DNA from: Nitrosospira multiformis
Lineage (GTDB): Bacteria > Pseudomonadota > Gammaproteobacteria > Burkholderiales > Nitrosomonadaceae
Assembly: GCF_900110185.1 (NCBI RefSeq)
Contig: NZ_FOCT01000012.1
Location: forward strand, 1 to 64,000
DNA length: 64,000 nucleotides
Reading direction: 5' to 3'
Positions 9,506 to 20,400 of the stretch are shown here, in pieces (within the stretch, counting starts at the first letter, position 1; every line of letters begins with the position of its first letter). The position numbers were made by a program, and so were the translations under genes. Under the pieces are notes generated by a model, which was given only the letters and a program-made list of their open reading frames with translations, ran no database searches and was not told where the DNA came from.

Positions 9506-10378
9506 ATGGATCAATCTAAAGCAACTGTAATCCCCGCTACGTTATACGTCGTCGCCACACCCATAGGCAATCTGCGCGATATCACATTGAGAGCCCTCGA
9601 TGTGCTTGCGGCGGTTGACGTCGTTGCGGCGGAGGACACCCGCACGACAAAGCATCTGCTTGCACGCTACGCCATCTCAAAAACGCTATTCGCCCTGCAC
9701 CGCCACAACGAAAGTGCGTTGTTTACAAAAATTGCCGGACTGCTTTCGCAAGGCAAAACGGTGGCCATAGTGACTGATGCGGGCACTCCGGCAATCTCGG
9801 ATCCGGGTGGGCTTATCGTCAGATTTGTAAGGGAGCAGGGTTTCAAAGTCGTGCCGATTCCGGGTTGCAACGCGGCAGCATGCGCCCTATCCGTTGCCGG
9901 CATATCCAATCCACATTTTCTGTTTTACGGTTTCCTCCCGACCAGCAGCGGTCCGCGACGCCGGGCGCTTGCCAATCTGAAGCCGCATCCCTACAGCCTC
10001 ATATTTTACGAAGCGCCACATCGTATTCTCGAGTGTATAGCGGATATGACGAAGGTATTTGGAAGGGATCGCAGGATTACATTTGCCAGGGAACTGACAA
10101 AGGTGTTCGAGACCATTCATAGCTGCGCCCTGGGTGAGGCGTTTGCCTGGCTGGAGGCTGATTCCGATCGCCGCAAGGGCGAGTTCGTACTCATTTTGTC
10201 GGGGGCTGAGCCTCCGAAGGAAGCCGAACTGAGCGAGCAGGCGCGCCGCACACTTCAGCTGCTGATGCACGAATTGCCCCTCAAGCAGGCGGTGAGGCTG
10301 GCTGCGGAAATCAGCGGCGAAAGTAAAAACAGGCTTTATTCACTAGCACTCTCACTTCAGCTTCATCCAGATTCCTGA
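9506..10378 (+). CDS. rsmI: 16S rRNA (cytidine1402-2'-O)-methyltransferase
   Basis: Uses SAM to 2'-O-methylate C1402 in the decoding centre of 16S rRNA. The 290 residues start with LYVVATPIGNLRDIT, the tetrapyrrole-methylase-type N-terminus typical of RsmI. AEDTRTTKHLL and a TDAGTPAISDPG loop at about residues 90-101 follow. It is divergently placed from yraN. Length and motifs are standard. Confidence 0.96.
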   Translation: MDQSKATVIPATLYVVATPIGNLRDITLRALDVLAAVDVVAAEDTRTTKHLLARYAISKTLFALHRHNESALFTKIAGLLSQGKTVAIVTDAGTPAISDPGGLIVRFVREQGFKVVPIPGCNAAACALSVAGISNPHFLFYGFLPTSSGPRRRALANLKPHPYSLIFYEAPHRILECIADMTKVFGRDRRITFARELTKVFETIHSCALGEAFAWLEADSDRRKGEFVLILSGAEPPKEAELSEQARRTLQLLMHELPLKQAVRLAAEISGESKNRLYSLALSLQLHPDS

Positions 10379-10535
10379 GATCGATATGATACAGTTGCTT
10401 CCGGTTCCTCAATGGGTGAGCGCTGGCACAAGGATGAGCCCGCGTTTATAATGTCGGGCTCGCATGGCCACCGTCATTGGTGGTGCGAGTGGGGGCAGTT
10501 CCCCATCGATATTTATTTTTTTGGAGAGATCGACT

Positions 10536-10775
10536 ATGAAAACACCCGCTACCTTCTATCACGCTGGCTGTCCCGTATGTGTCGAGGCCGAGCATCAGAT
10601 TGCTGAAGCCCTGGATCCCGATCGCTACGAGGTTGAACTCGTACATCTCGGCGAGCAAAAGGACAAGATCGCGGCTGCCGAAGCGGCTGGCGTTAAGTCT
10701 GTTCCGGCGCTGGTAATCAACGGAGCACCTTTCCACATCAATTTTGGCGCCCCCATGTCGGCGTTGAAGTCCTAA
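10536..10775 (+). CDS. Small thioredoxin-like protein (79 aa)
   Basis: Starts at ATG 10536 behind GGAGAG. It is a minimal thioredoxin/glutaredoxin fold with a CPVC active site (Cys12 and Cys15) and the cis-proline segment KSVPALVING at about residues 54-63. It lacks a signal peptide, so it should be cytoplasmic. Its redox partner is unknown. A GC-rich hairpin follows at 10786-10804. Confidence 0.82.
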   Translation: MKTPATFYHAGCPVCVEAEHQIAEALDPDRYEVELVHLGEQKDKIAAAEAAGVKSVPALVINGAPFHINFGAPMSALKS

Positions 10776-11099
10776 TCGATAAGACGGCGGGCGCTATGCC
10801 CGCCCACAAACCGCCCGCCCTATACCGTCCGCCTTATAGCCGCCGGTAACCCAGGGAGTAATATCTACCACTCCCGTGTCTGTCCCGATCTGGTTCCGAT
10901 CCGCTGCAATCGCCGCGTTATAATCAGTTCGTCAAACAACCGGTCCGCTTCGCCTGGCATTCCGCTTCCGTACATGCCCAGGGGTGACGGTAACAGAACT
11001 TCATCTTGTTCTGATTCAGATGCTGCTCCGATATGAACGCAACAAGCACTGAATCTCCTCTATACTTTCCAATATTACAACAGCTCTCAGGAGAAGCTC
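10776..11099. other. Intergenic region without a gene
   Basis: No coding potential was found. It holds a perfect 7-bp GC-rich stem-loop (10786-10792 with 10798-10804) after the thioredoxin-like gene, followed by related CCGCCC-type stretches. The last 10 bases before 11100 carry the AGGAGAA ribosome binding site of the next gene. The hairpin has no T-tract, so a termination role is uncertain. Confidence 0.5.
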
Positions 11100-11570
11100 A
11101 TGGAGCTCATATTGTGGCGTCATGCCGAGGCTGAGGATGGCATTCCCGATAGTGCACGGGAACTTACCGATAAAGGGCGAGAACAAGCTGACCTCGTGGC
11201 TGCCTGGCTCAAGCCCAGGCTCCCGAAAAATACGCGCATCATCGTCAGTCCAACCCAGCGTACCCAGCAGACGGCGTCCGCACTCGAGAAAGATTTTGAG
11301 ACGGTCAGGGAAATCGGCCCCGGTGTTTCTCCGAAGGCGGTTCTGAAAGCAGCAGGATGGCCCGATGCGAAAGGTGCAGTGCTCGTGGTAGGTCATCAGC
11401 CTACGCTCGGAGAAGTCGCCGCTTTGCTCATGTCGGGTGATTCTGCGCAATGGACCATCCGGAAAGGTGCGATATGGTGGTTCGCGCAGAAAAAGGGGAA
11501 CCATAATCTCGGGGAGTTACTGCTCCAAGCCGTCGTTTCTCCCGACACGCTGCAAGCAGGAGATCGATAA
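11100..11570 (+). CDS. sixA: Phosphohistidine phosphatase SixA
   Basis: A 156-residue histidine phosphatase. Seen in sequence are the RHG-type motif LILWRHAEAE (Arg7, His8), Arg54 in SPTQRTQQTA, and the second catalytic His99 in VVGHQPTLGE. The family removes phosphate from phosphohistidine in phosphorelay or PTS proteins, so the PTS proteins at 45.7-48 kb are possible targets (inference). ATG 11100 follows AGGAGAAGCTC. Confidence 0.9.
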   Translation: MELILWRHAEAEDGIPDSARELTDKGREQADLVAAWLKPRLPKNTRIIVSPTQRTQQTASALEKDFETVREIGPGVSPKAVLKAAGWPDAKGAVLVVGHQPTLGEVAALLMSGDSAQWTIRKGAIWWFAQKKGNHNLGELLLQAVVSPDTLQAGDR

Positions 11571-11628
11571 GCGCTGTCTTCGTAAGGTTTCGATGTCTTG
11601 CTTGGTACTTGGTACCGGCTCAGCCTTA

Positions 11629-14163
11629 TCAATTACGCCGTACTGCTCCGATGGAATTCCAACGATCCCAAGCGCCATAATGGCTCCTGATCGGACCAAC
11701 CGGCAGTGCGAGCAGAATCAGCAATACGCCCGCGGTGACGCTGGCTACCGCTCCCAGTCCAGTATAGCCGGTCAGCAGAAGGGGCGCCGGAATCAACCAG
11801 GCGCCGAATATGATGTTGGCCAAACGCAGCGGACGACCCACTTCGCTCAGGGCCATGATCGAGAAGGTGACAACGAGAGCACCGATCAGATGATCGCCAT
11901 TGGCGGCAGTGCCAGCGGTATCGAGGGTGACGCGGGAAAACATCAGCGCGACACCGATGAGGACGCTCGCCCACATGCCCCAGGTGAAGCGCACGCCGGT
12001 AGCCATGATTTCATGCAGCACGGCCAGAGGCGGCCCTTCGAAACCGCCCGAGTAATCCGGTCCACCCCCTTCCATCGTATCTCCGTGCCACAATACGTGC
12101 CATAACGATTTACCTTTCCTTCTTCGATCCTTGAGGAATTGCAGCGTGGCAAGAATCTCATCGAAGGAATACGGAATCTGTAGCAGCATGGCAGCTGCGG
12201 CAATAAGGCAAAGCGTGCACCAGGTATCCAGCAGAATCGGCTGGATGATGATGAAATAAATACTGACCGCCCCGAGTGGAACAATCAATATCCCAAAGAA
12301 CAGCACCATCCAGGGCATCGTCCGCCACCTGCGCTTGTCGCCGATCACGCCCGTGAGGATTTCCAGCACATAGACTGTCGCACCCAGGCCCGCATCCGCC
12401 ACCGGCCATGCTTCGGAGATATAGGAAGTAATGATATGGGCGGTACCTTCGCCAAAAAACGGATCCCAGACCTCTTGAATATGACCTAATTGAAAGGCAG
12501 CCATATAACGCGAAAGAAACAACCCCACGAACGCCAGCGCCACGATGGGAAAACGATTGGTCATTCCGGAAGGGCTGTAACTCCAGCCCGGCGGAGTATC
12601 CGGCCCACTGGTGCGCGCAACCGCCCCGATACCCGGCGGAGGTGACACGATCACCGCAAATAAAATGACAAAGGCGCCTACCATCGTATCATTGGCATAA
12701 ACTGCCGCGCTCGGAGTCCAGAAGACGAGCGGCGCAAACAGCAACCAGACCCCCAGCAACGCCGCGATCCAGCGCGCCCAGCCGTAGTCACGCGCCAACG
12801 ATAGAAAGCCGAATATCACGATCAGCAGACCGGTAGTAATATCGCTTGCCGTCATCCAGGTTGCAGACATCGCTGATCCCCGCTGACTCGGCGTAACGAT
12901 GTCCTCACTTATCATCCAGGACTCCGTCAGCCCGAGAGTGAACGGGCTTGCTATCAACCATAGCCCGAGAGCCACGTTTGCAAAATGGCACCACAGGCTT
13001 TGCCTGTGCTCGTTCTTTTCGTGTTCACGGCTTTGGGTAATCAGCGTTGCGCTCGGCAGATTGCTTTTTTCCATTTCTTCCAGCCAAGTGGGCAACGGCA
13101 GCTTGTTGTGCTTGTACCAGTTGGCCGGATTGTGTTTCAGCCGGGCAATCATCCTCGGCAGGCACTCGCGCAGCATATGCCCCGGACTCCAGTTCAACAG
13201 CTTTTTCGCGCGCGAGCAATCGAGCTCGAAATGATCATCGGACAATGCCACCATGAATGGTTTGACAAAGGGTTCAATCCCGCGGTCGATGGCATCCGGC
13301 ACGATATCCTCGATCCGGAGCTGGAGCCAGGCGCCGGCAACGGCCATGGATTTCGGAATCTCATGCGTGACCCACGGCGTCCCGTGCAGCAACTGACCGA
13401 TCAGGTTCTGCAGGCTTTCGTAACTTTCGGTCGCTGGCTCGCCGATCAGGAGCGTGGTTTCTTCGGGCAGCTGCGAGCGCTGCTCCACCGCCAGCCGGAA
13501 AGCGAGAGCAATGTCATTGATATGCGAAAAAGATTGGCCATGCGAAGAATCTCCGGGAAACACATGGCTTTGCAACTGCCGTTCGTAGATACGCTGGAAC
13601 TGGGTGCTGAGCGAGGGTACTTCGCACCAGTCGGTGTAGACGCCGGCTAGGCGAAATATCACAAACGGGATGTGTCCATGATACGCGCGTACTTCCTTTT
13701 CCGCTGCTACCTTGGATTCCGGGTAGGGCCATTTTGGCGCTAGCGGCGACTCCTCATTGATAGGCAGCCCGGGCTCTGTTGGCGCATGCACCAGCATGGT
13801 GCTTGCATAGATGAATTGCTCCACTTCGAACGATTCAAGCGCCTTCAAAAGCCGGCGCGTCCCTCTTATATTGACCTCCTCGTACAAGGGATTGGGTTCG
13901 TCCGAAAAATCGTAAAAGGCAGCAAGATGAATGACAGAAGCAATCCGTTGCCCGTAGGCTTTCCGTAGCTGCTGAAATGCGCGCAATACTGCCGCGTCAG
14001 AAGATATATCGACACTGATGCAGTCAACATCGGTGCTGCATTTCTGTTCAAAGCCTACTATTCTGAACTTGTCGCCAAGCTCGGCCGCAATCGCCCTGCC
14101 GATCCTGCCTTCAGAACCGGTGATGAGGATCAGAGGTTTTTCGCTGGAATCTTGCTTTTCCAT
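11629..14163 (-). CDS. Multidomain NAD-epimerase / SPW / VKOR-like membrane fusion
   Basis: An 844-residue protein. Residues 1-320 form an extended SDR/epimerase domain with GSEGRIG for NAD(P) and a YPESK catalytic motif (Tyr147, Lys151). Residues about 385-505 are a four-helix SPW-type membrane segment. Residues about 535-690 resemble vitamin K epoxide reductase, with CTLC near residue 648-651. Residues about 710-830 are a second SPW-type segment. The outer-loop cysteine pair expected in VKOR proteins is not seen. The function is unknown; a membrane redox or cofactor-related role is a guess. Tail-to-tail with sixA. Confidence 0.78.
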   Translation of the reverse strand: MEKQDSSEKPLILITGSEGRIGRAIAAELGDKFRIVGFEQKCSTDVDCISVDISSDAAVLRAFQQLRKAYGQRIASVIHLAAFYDFSDEPNPLYEEVNIRGTRRLLKALESFEVEQFIYASTMLVHAPTEPGLPINEESPLAPKWPYPESKVAAEKEVRAYHGHIPFVIFRLAGVYTDWCEVPSLSTQFQRIYERQLQSHVFPGDSSHGQSFSHINDIALAFRLAVEQRSQLPEETTLLIGEPATESYESLQNLIGQLLHGTPWVTHEIPKSMAVAGAWLQLRIEDIVPDAIDRGIEPFVKPFMVALSDDHFELDCSRAKKLLNWSPGHMLRECLPRMIARLKHNPANWYKHNKLPLPTWLEEMEKSNLPSATLITQSREHEKNEHRQSLWCHFANVALGLWLIASPFTLGLTESWMISEDIVTPSQRGSAMSATWMTASDITTGLLIVIFGFLSLARDYGWARWIAALLGVWLLFAPLVFWTPSAAVYANDTMVGAFVILFAVIVSPPPGIGAVARTSGPDTPPGWSYSPSGMTNRFPIVALAFVGLFLSRYMAAFQLGHIQEVWDPFFGEGTAHIITSYISEAWPVADAGLGATVYVLEILTGVIGDKRRWRTMPWMVLFFGILIVPLGAVSIYFIIIQPILLDTWCTLCLIAAAAMLLQIPYSFDEILATLQFLKDRRRKGKSLWHVLWHGDTMEGGGPDYSGGFEGPPLAVLHEIMATGVRFTWGMWASVLIGVALMFSRVTLDTAGTAANGDHLIGALVVTFSIMALSEVGRPLRLANIIFGAWLIPAPLLLTGYTGLGAVASVTAGVLLILLALPVGPIRSHYGAWDRWNSIGAVRRN

Positions 14164-14395
14164 ACAATTTCTGGAAGCAATCGAGCTAAAAGCAAAAGGT
14201 CATGCCGCCGCGCTCAGCCATACCTTTCATCTGATAAACGGTGCAACGCTTAACCAGGAGTAGATGCTGCACTTTTCCGCTTCCGCCCGCTGTGAGGGAC
14301 AGGGGCGGAACGTAGTGGCGCTCGATGTGGCCTGGAATTCAGGCAGCGGTGCGGCATTGAAGGAGCATCAGCGGATACAATTGTCTGACTCTTGT

Positions 14396-14911
14396 TTATT
14401 TGACCCTGCCCGAATCCATGCCCGAGGACTGGGTTGTTGTATAAGGCGTTTGCTCATACGGTGTGTCGGGACTGTCCGTCGGCTGTTTCGTGCTGGAAGA
14501 CTCGGTATAAGTCTTCGTTCCGTAGTACGAATTGATTGTATTCTGCCAGGATGTGTCCGCCATGTCGGGCCAGTCGTCCTTATCGAATCCCGGCGCGGAG
14601 TCGAGGCGTTCCTTATCCACGTTGAGGATGAAGCGCTTATTCTCTGTATCGAGTGTCAGCGCGCTCCAGGGCACGGCGAAGAGCTTGTCTCCCATTCCCA
14701 TCAATCCACCGAAGGACAACACCGCGTAGGCGATTTTGCCGTTGTTCATATCGAGCATGATTTCCTTGATGTCGCCAAGGTCTTCGTCCCTGGTGTTATA
14801 TACGTCCTCTCCGATCAGCGTGTCAGCGCCCATCAGACGAGGACCAGGTCCCTTGCCTTCCTTGCCGTAGTTTTTGTACATGCCGTAGGTGTCACGATCT
14901 GTGTAGGCCAT
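14396..14911 (-). CDS. PRC-barrel domain protein
   Basis: A 171-residue soluble protein. Residues 27-105 form a PRC-barrel: a MGADTLIGEDVYN start, then GDIKEIMLD, and KLFAVPWSAL. The C-terminal 60 residues are rich in Ser, Thr, Pro and Gln and look disordered. Such proteins are widespread in proteobacteria and often linked to stress, but no specific role can be read. ATG 14911 follows GAGAGAACC. Confidence 0.82.
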   Translation of the reverse strand: MAYTDRDTYGMYKNYGKEGKGPGPRLMGADTLIGEDVYNTRDEDLGDIKEIMLDMNNGKIAYAVLSFGGLMGMGDKLFAVPWSALTLDTENKRFILNVDKERLDSAPGFDKDDWPDMADTSWQNTINSYYGTKTYTESSSTKQPTDSPDTPYEQTPYTTTQSSGMDSGRVK

Positions 14912-15314
14912 GGTTCTCTCCTATAATTAATCCAATTTCATGATTTGCAGGAATCGTAATCCGGAAAACGATGACTCCAATAATAAGGAAGAGAGCGGTT
15001 CCGGTCGGTTCGGTAGCCAACAAAAAGAGATAGCCCAAAAGAGGTAGCTGGGGGATCGGCAGGAAGTCGTCGAAACTGCTTTGCCATCAGCATGTGCAGG
15101 TCGTGTAAAATGTATACAGCGTTGTTTCCTATCAATTGCAAATGCGGTACCACGCCTGTCGGAAAGATAGTAAACCCTCACGTTAAGGATATCGACTCCT
15201 GGCCTCCTTGCCAAAGGCCGAAACAAGAAGCTTGTGGTTTTGCCAGCCGCGAAGTATTTATCCTTTCTTTCAGCTGCTTGTCCCAGGGCAAGGGCTGAGT
15301 CAACGTTAATCAAC
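14912..15314. other. Divergent intergenic region upstream of the PRC-barrel gene and kup
   Basis: About 400 bases with no gene I can support; short ORFs in it lack ribosome binding sites and family features. It presumably contains the divergent promoters for the PRC-barrel gene and kup. No clear paired -35/-10 elements, riboswitch or terminator could be picked out by eye. Confidence 0.45.
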
Positions 15315-17213
15315 ATGACGAATCAACAGATGCCATCGGGACATTCTCTCGAGCGCCAGCCTCTAAGTCTGCTGTGCCTTGCCGCGTTGGGAGTGGTTTA
15401 CGGGGATATCGGAACAAGCCCGTTATATGTCATGAAGACGGTTTTCGACCCCATCCATGGACTTGCTGTCACCGAGAGCAACGTGATCGGCATCATTTCG
15501 CTCATTTTCTGGACGATCATGATCGTGGTGTCGCTCAAATACGTAACGTTGATCCTGCGGGCCGACAATCACGGTGAAGGCGGGATCATGGCGTTGCTAT
15601 CGCTGGCCAGCTCATCCGTCACAGACCGTCCGCGCTTGCACAACATTCTGTTTCTCATCGGCGCATTCGGGGCAGCACTGTTTTTTGGCGATGGTGTTAT
15701 CACGCCTGCCATTTCGGTATTGAGCGCAGTCGAGGGTCTTGAAGTTGCCACACCGCTGCTCCAGCCTTATGTGCTACCCATCACCGTGATTGTGCTGATC
15801 GCGCTTTTCATGCTGCAACAGCGAGGAACGGGGGGAATTGGCGCCTTGTTCGGGCCCGTCATGGTGATATGGTTCGTCAGCCTCGGACTTGTAGGTTTGA
15901 TCAATATCGCGGGCGCGCCACAGATCGTCGCGGCATTCAATCCCATGTATGCCTTTGCCTTTTGTATCAGTAATGGATGGCTGGCATTTATTGCCCTGGG
16001 AGCGGTGGTGCTGGCAGTGACAGGTGGCGAGGCGCTTTATGCGGATATGGGGCACTTTGGCGCGAAGCCGATCCGGTTGGCATGGTATGGGGGCGTCCTT
16101 CCCGCCCTCACATTGAACTATCTGGGGCAAGGCGCACTGCTACTGTCCAATCCATCCGCAATCTCCAATCCTTTCTTTCTGCTGTTTCCTTCATGGGCGC
16201 TTTATGGCGCGGTAGCGCTGGCGACTGCCGCTACCGTGATTGCCTCGCAATCCGTCATCTCCGGCGTTTTCTCGGTGACCAGGCAAGCCATTCAGTTGGG
16301 CTTCCTGCCGCGCATGCAGATCCGGCACACCTCGGAACGTAAGATCGGGCAGATATACATCCCGTTTGTCAACTGGACTCTGCTGTCGGTTGTCCTCATG
16401 GCGGTACTGGGATTCGGTTCATCCTCCAATCTTGCCTCGGCATATGGCGTAGCAGTTACCACCACGATGGTTATCGAAACCACGCTCACTTTTTTCGTGC
16501 TCCGCTATGCCTGGAATTATCCATTCCTCCTGGGCATCCTGGTAACTGCATTTTTCCTGACGATCGACAGTGCGTTCTTCTCCGCCACCATACTGAAAGT
16601 TGCCCAGGGGGGCTGGTTCCCGCTCGTAATCGGCTCCGTCATTTTTTTTATTATGATCACCTGGAGTCGTGGACGGCAAATGCTGGTCGACCACCTGCGC
16701 TCCGTTGCCATACCGCTCCAATCCTTCCTCGAATCGCTTATCGCACATCCCCCCACACGGGTCGCGGGTACCTCGGTTTTCTTGACGGCCAATCCTGACG
16801 GTGTACCCCACGCCCTGTTGCATAATCTTGCCCATAACCAAGTCCTGCATGAGCGTGTGGTTTTCCTCACGGTGGCATACCAGGAAACTCCCTGGGTGCC
16901 GGTAGAACAGCGCATCTCGATAAAACCCTTGATGGAGAACTGTTACCAGATCATGGTGCGGTACGGCTTCAAGGATGAGGCGAATCTGCCGTACGCACTC
17001 GAATTGTGTGAACCGCATGGCCTCGTGTTCGAACCCTTGAGGACCTCCTACTTCCTGAGTCGTGAGATCGTGGTACCCAGTCCGGGTACCGGCATGTCCC
17101 TGTGGCGTGAACGCCTGTTCGCGGCAATGGTGCGCAACGCCAGCAACGCTGCCGAATACTTCAAACTGCCGGCAAACCGTGTACTTGAACTGGGGGCGAG
17201 AGTGGAGATTTAG
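15315..17213 (+). CDS. kup: Low-affinity potassium transporter Kup
   Basis: A 632-residue K+ uptake protein of the KUP/HAK/KT family. It has about 12 membrane helices in the first 450 residues and a soluble C-terminal domain. Signatures are GVVYGDIGTSPLYV near the N-terminus, ADNHGEGGIMAL, and GDGVITPAISVLSAVEGL. ATG 15315 is chosen because homologues start just before this GDIGTSP motif; an upstream in-frame start at 15234 would add 27 atypical residues. The ribosome binding site is weak. Confidence 0.95.
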   Translation: MTNQQMPSGHSLERQPLSLLCLAALGVVYGDIGTSPLYVMKTVFDPIHGLAVTESNVIGIISLIFWTIMIVVSLKYVTLILRADNHGEGGIMALLSLASSSVTDRPRLHNILFLIGAFGAALFFGDGVITPAISVLSAVEGLEVATPLLQPYVLPITVIVLIALFMLQQRGTGGIGALFGPVMVIWFVSLGLVGLINIAGAPQIVAAFNPMYAFAFCISNGWLAFIALGAVVLAVTGGEALYADMGHFGAKPIRLAWYGGVLPALTLNYLGQGALLLSNPSAISNPFFLLFPSWALYGAVALATAATVIASQSVISGVFSVTRQAIQLGFLPRMQIRHTSERKIGQIYIPFVNWTLLSVVLMAVLGFGSSSNLASAYGVAVTTTMVIETTLTFFVLRYAWNYPFLLGILVTAFFLTIDSAFFSATILKVAQGGWFPLVIGSVIFFIMITWSRGRQMLVDHLRSVAIPLQSFLESLIAHPPTRVAGTSVFLTANPDGVPHALLHNLAHNQVLHERVVFLTVAYQETPWVPVEQRISIKPLMENCYQIMVRYGFKDEANLPYALELCEPHGLVFEPLRTSYFLSREIVVPSPGTGMSLWRERLFAAMVRNASNAAEYFKLPANRVLELGARVEI

Positions 17214-17458
17214 AGATGCTGTTCCTCCGCTTCGGTCGCCTTCGCCTTGAGCGACGGTAACTGCCGCTTCCTCTCAAAACTCGCTTCGGCGCGTTTTTGT
17301 TCAACCAGCTCGATATTTCTAATAAATTGACGAGCCGCGCAAAACGTAAAACTTGGCATTTTTAGTATCCCTTATCCATTTATCCATAAAACCCAATGTC
17401 GGTTAGATTGCTAGCTTGAGGAATTTCAGCGTGACCATTGAAGCATCAGCCTTGAGTG

Positions 17459-20400
17459 ATGGATACAGAAATCCACAAAACACATATCCCTAACAGCCGC
17501 ACGCTCTCCCGACCGGCTATCGCCACTCTCACCTTTGTGATTTTTATGTCGCTTACCCTGGTGAGTTGGTCTGTCGTACAGGATCTAGAGGAACGGCATG
17601 AAAATTCTCGATTCGATAAGGTGATAGCAGAAGCTATCCACAAGATCGAACATCACTTTTCAGGGTATGAGCAGGTGTTGAAAGGCGGACTGGGACTCCT
17701 GCTTGCTTCCCCCTCTGTTTCGCGGAACGAATGGCGCACATACGTGAATGCGCTCCGAATAAACGAACGGTATCCAGGCATTCACGGTATCGGTTTCGCC
17801 AAATATATCCCACCGTCACAGCTTGCCGCCCATACTGAAGAAGTACGTGCAGAAGGCTTCCCATCCTATAACGTCTGGCCTGAAACCCCGCGGCAGGAGT
17901 ACACGTCGATCATATATCTCGAACCCTTTTCGGGATCAAATCTGCGTGCATTTGGATACGACATGTTTTCAAATGCTGTTCGACGCGCCGCCATGTTCCG
18001 CGCGCGCGATACCGGAGAAGCCGCGCTTACCGGCAAGGTGAAGCTCGTACAGGAAACCGGTGAGGATATCCAGGCGGGCGTCCTTGTGTATCTCCCCTAC
18101 TATGGTCCTGCAAATCTCCCGAAAACGGTGGAAGAAAGGCGCGCATCGCTTGGCGGTTATATATATGCCTTATTCAGAATGGATGACTTCGTACGCGCCA
18201 CCCTTCGGAGAGAGCTTGATATCCTCGATTTAAGAATTTTCGACGGGGAAGCAATGGCAGAAGATTCTCTTCTTTTCGACAGCGTGAAACATCGGTCCGA
18301 ACCGTTGCTCGTACCTAAATTTAAACGCGTCATACCTATATCTTTATATGGTCAAACATGGGCGATCGAAGCATCCTCCCGTCCTGCATTTGAAAAAGCA
18401 ATAAAAAATTACGAGGCACTTCTCGTTCTGTTAGGCGGGATCGTGGTCAGTATGTTGACTGCCATGGTTTCCTTTGTCCTTTCGGGGAACAAAGAGAAGG
18501 CGGCGGCACTGGGACGTGTAAATAAAAAACTGCTGTTGGCCATGGAGGAGCAGAAGGCAACAACACGCGAGCTTTCAAATGCGAAGCTTCGCACAGAGAG
18601 GATTTTGGAAAGTGTTACCGACGCATTTTATACCCTGGATCGGGAATGGCGCTTCACTTACGTGAATAAGGAAGCGGAGAATCTGCTACAGCGTAATCGC
18701 GAGGATCTTCTGGAAAAGGTGGTCTGGGAAGAATTCAAAGAAGCAGTAGGAACAACCTTTGATCGCGAATACCATCGGGCGCTCATGGAAAACAAGACAG
18801 TGACGTTTGAGGAATTCTACGTTCCACTAGGTGGATGGTTCGAGGTACACGCTTATCCGTCTGAAGAAGGCTTGACTGTTTATTTCCGCGATATTACCGA
18901 ACGCAAGGAGTCTGAGCAGGCGCGGCAGGAAGCCCACGTCCGTATCCGCCAGCAAGCTTCTCTGCTCGACAAGGCGACAGATGCAATCATTGTGCGCGGC
19001 ATTGATCATCGCATTCAGTTCTGGAACCAGGGCGCGCAACGGCTCTATGGATGGACGTCCGAAGAGGTAATGGGCAGAGCGACTGACATGTTATATGACA
19101 ATGTTGCCGTTTTCGATGAAGCAAACCGGTCGCTGCTCGGTGCTGGCGAATGGAGAGGAGAACTTACGCAGCGACGCAAGGACCAGAGTACGCTGATCGT
19201 GGAAGCACATTGGACGTTGGTCAGAGATGACGACGGAGAGCCTCAGTCTATCTTCGCGATCAATACCGATATTACCCAGCGCAAGAGCGCCGAGAACGAA
19301 ATCTTGCACCTCGCCTTCTACGATTCTTTGACGGGTTTGCCCAATAGGCGGCTCTTGCTGGATCGCCTCGGGCATGCATTAGCGGTGAGTGCTCGTAACC
19401 GCCGTATGGGCGCGTTACTGTTTATCGACCTCGATAACTTCAAGCTGCTGAATGATACGCTCGGTCATGACATGGGTGACCTGTTGCTGCAGCAGGTCGC
19501 TCCTCGCTTGATCTCCAGCGTACGCGAGACCGATACGGTAGCCCGTCTAGGCGGCGACGAGTTTGTAGTGATATTGATGGGTGACTTTAGCGAGGATCAT
19601 GATGAGGCTCTTACCCAGGTAAGCACCATTTGCGAAAGGATACGCAGCACCTTCATTCAGCCGTTTAATCTCGATCCATACATCCATCACATTACCCCCA
19701 GCATCGGTATCGCACTGTTTAACGACCAGTCGCACACAACAAACGAACTGCTGAAGCGGGCAGATCTCGCGATGTATCAGGCAAAGGCATCAGGTCCCAA
19801 CGCCATGCGTTTCTTCGATCCGGACATGCAAGCGAAAATGAATGCCCGAGCCACTCTCGAGTCTGAGTTATACAAAAGCTGGGAGAGAAACGAGTTCGTT
19901 CTCCATTATCAGCTGCAGGTGGACAGCCGCGGGATTATCGGGGCTGAAGCGCTGGTGCGATGGCAGCACCCACGCCAAGGTCTTTTGTCCCCGTCTGAAT
20001 TCATTCCGCTGGCAGAGGAAACCGGCCTGATTCTTCCTTTGGGCGAGTGGGTGCTGGAAACCGCATGCAGCCAACTGGCAAGCTGGGCACTTCAGCCGGA
20101 GACAGCACAGCTCGATCTCTCGGTGAATGTCAGTTCTCTCCAGTTTTGTCAGCCCGATTTTGTCGAGCAAGTAATCTCAATACTCGACCGCACAGGCGCC
20201 GATCCACAAAGACTCAAGCTTGAGCTTACCGAAAGTATCCTGGTTCATGACATGGAGGATACCATTGCAAAAATGATGACACTCAAAACCCGGGGCGTGG
20301 GCTTCGCCCTGGATGACTTTGGCATCGGCTATTCCTCACTCTACTATCTGAAACGTCTGCCGCTCGATTGGGTAAAAATTGATCAGTCATTTGTAAGAGA

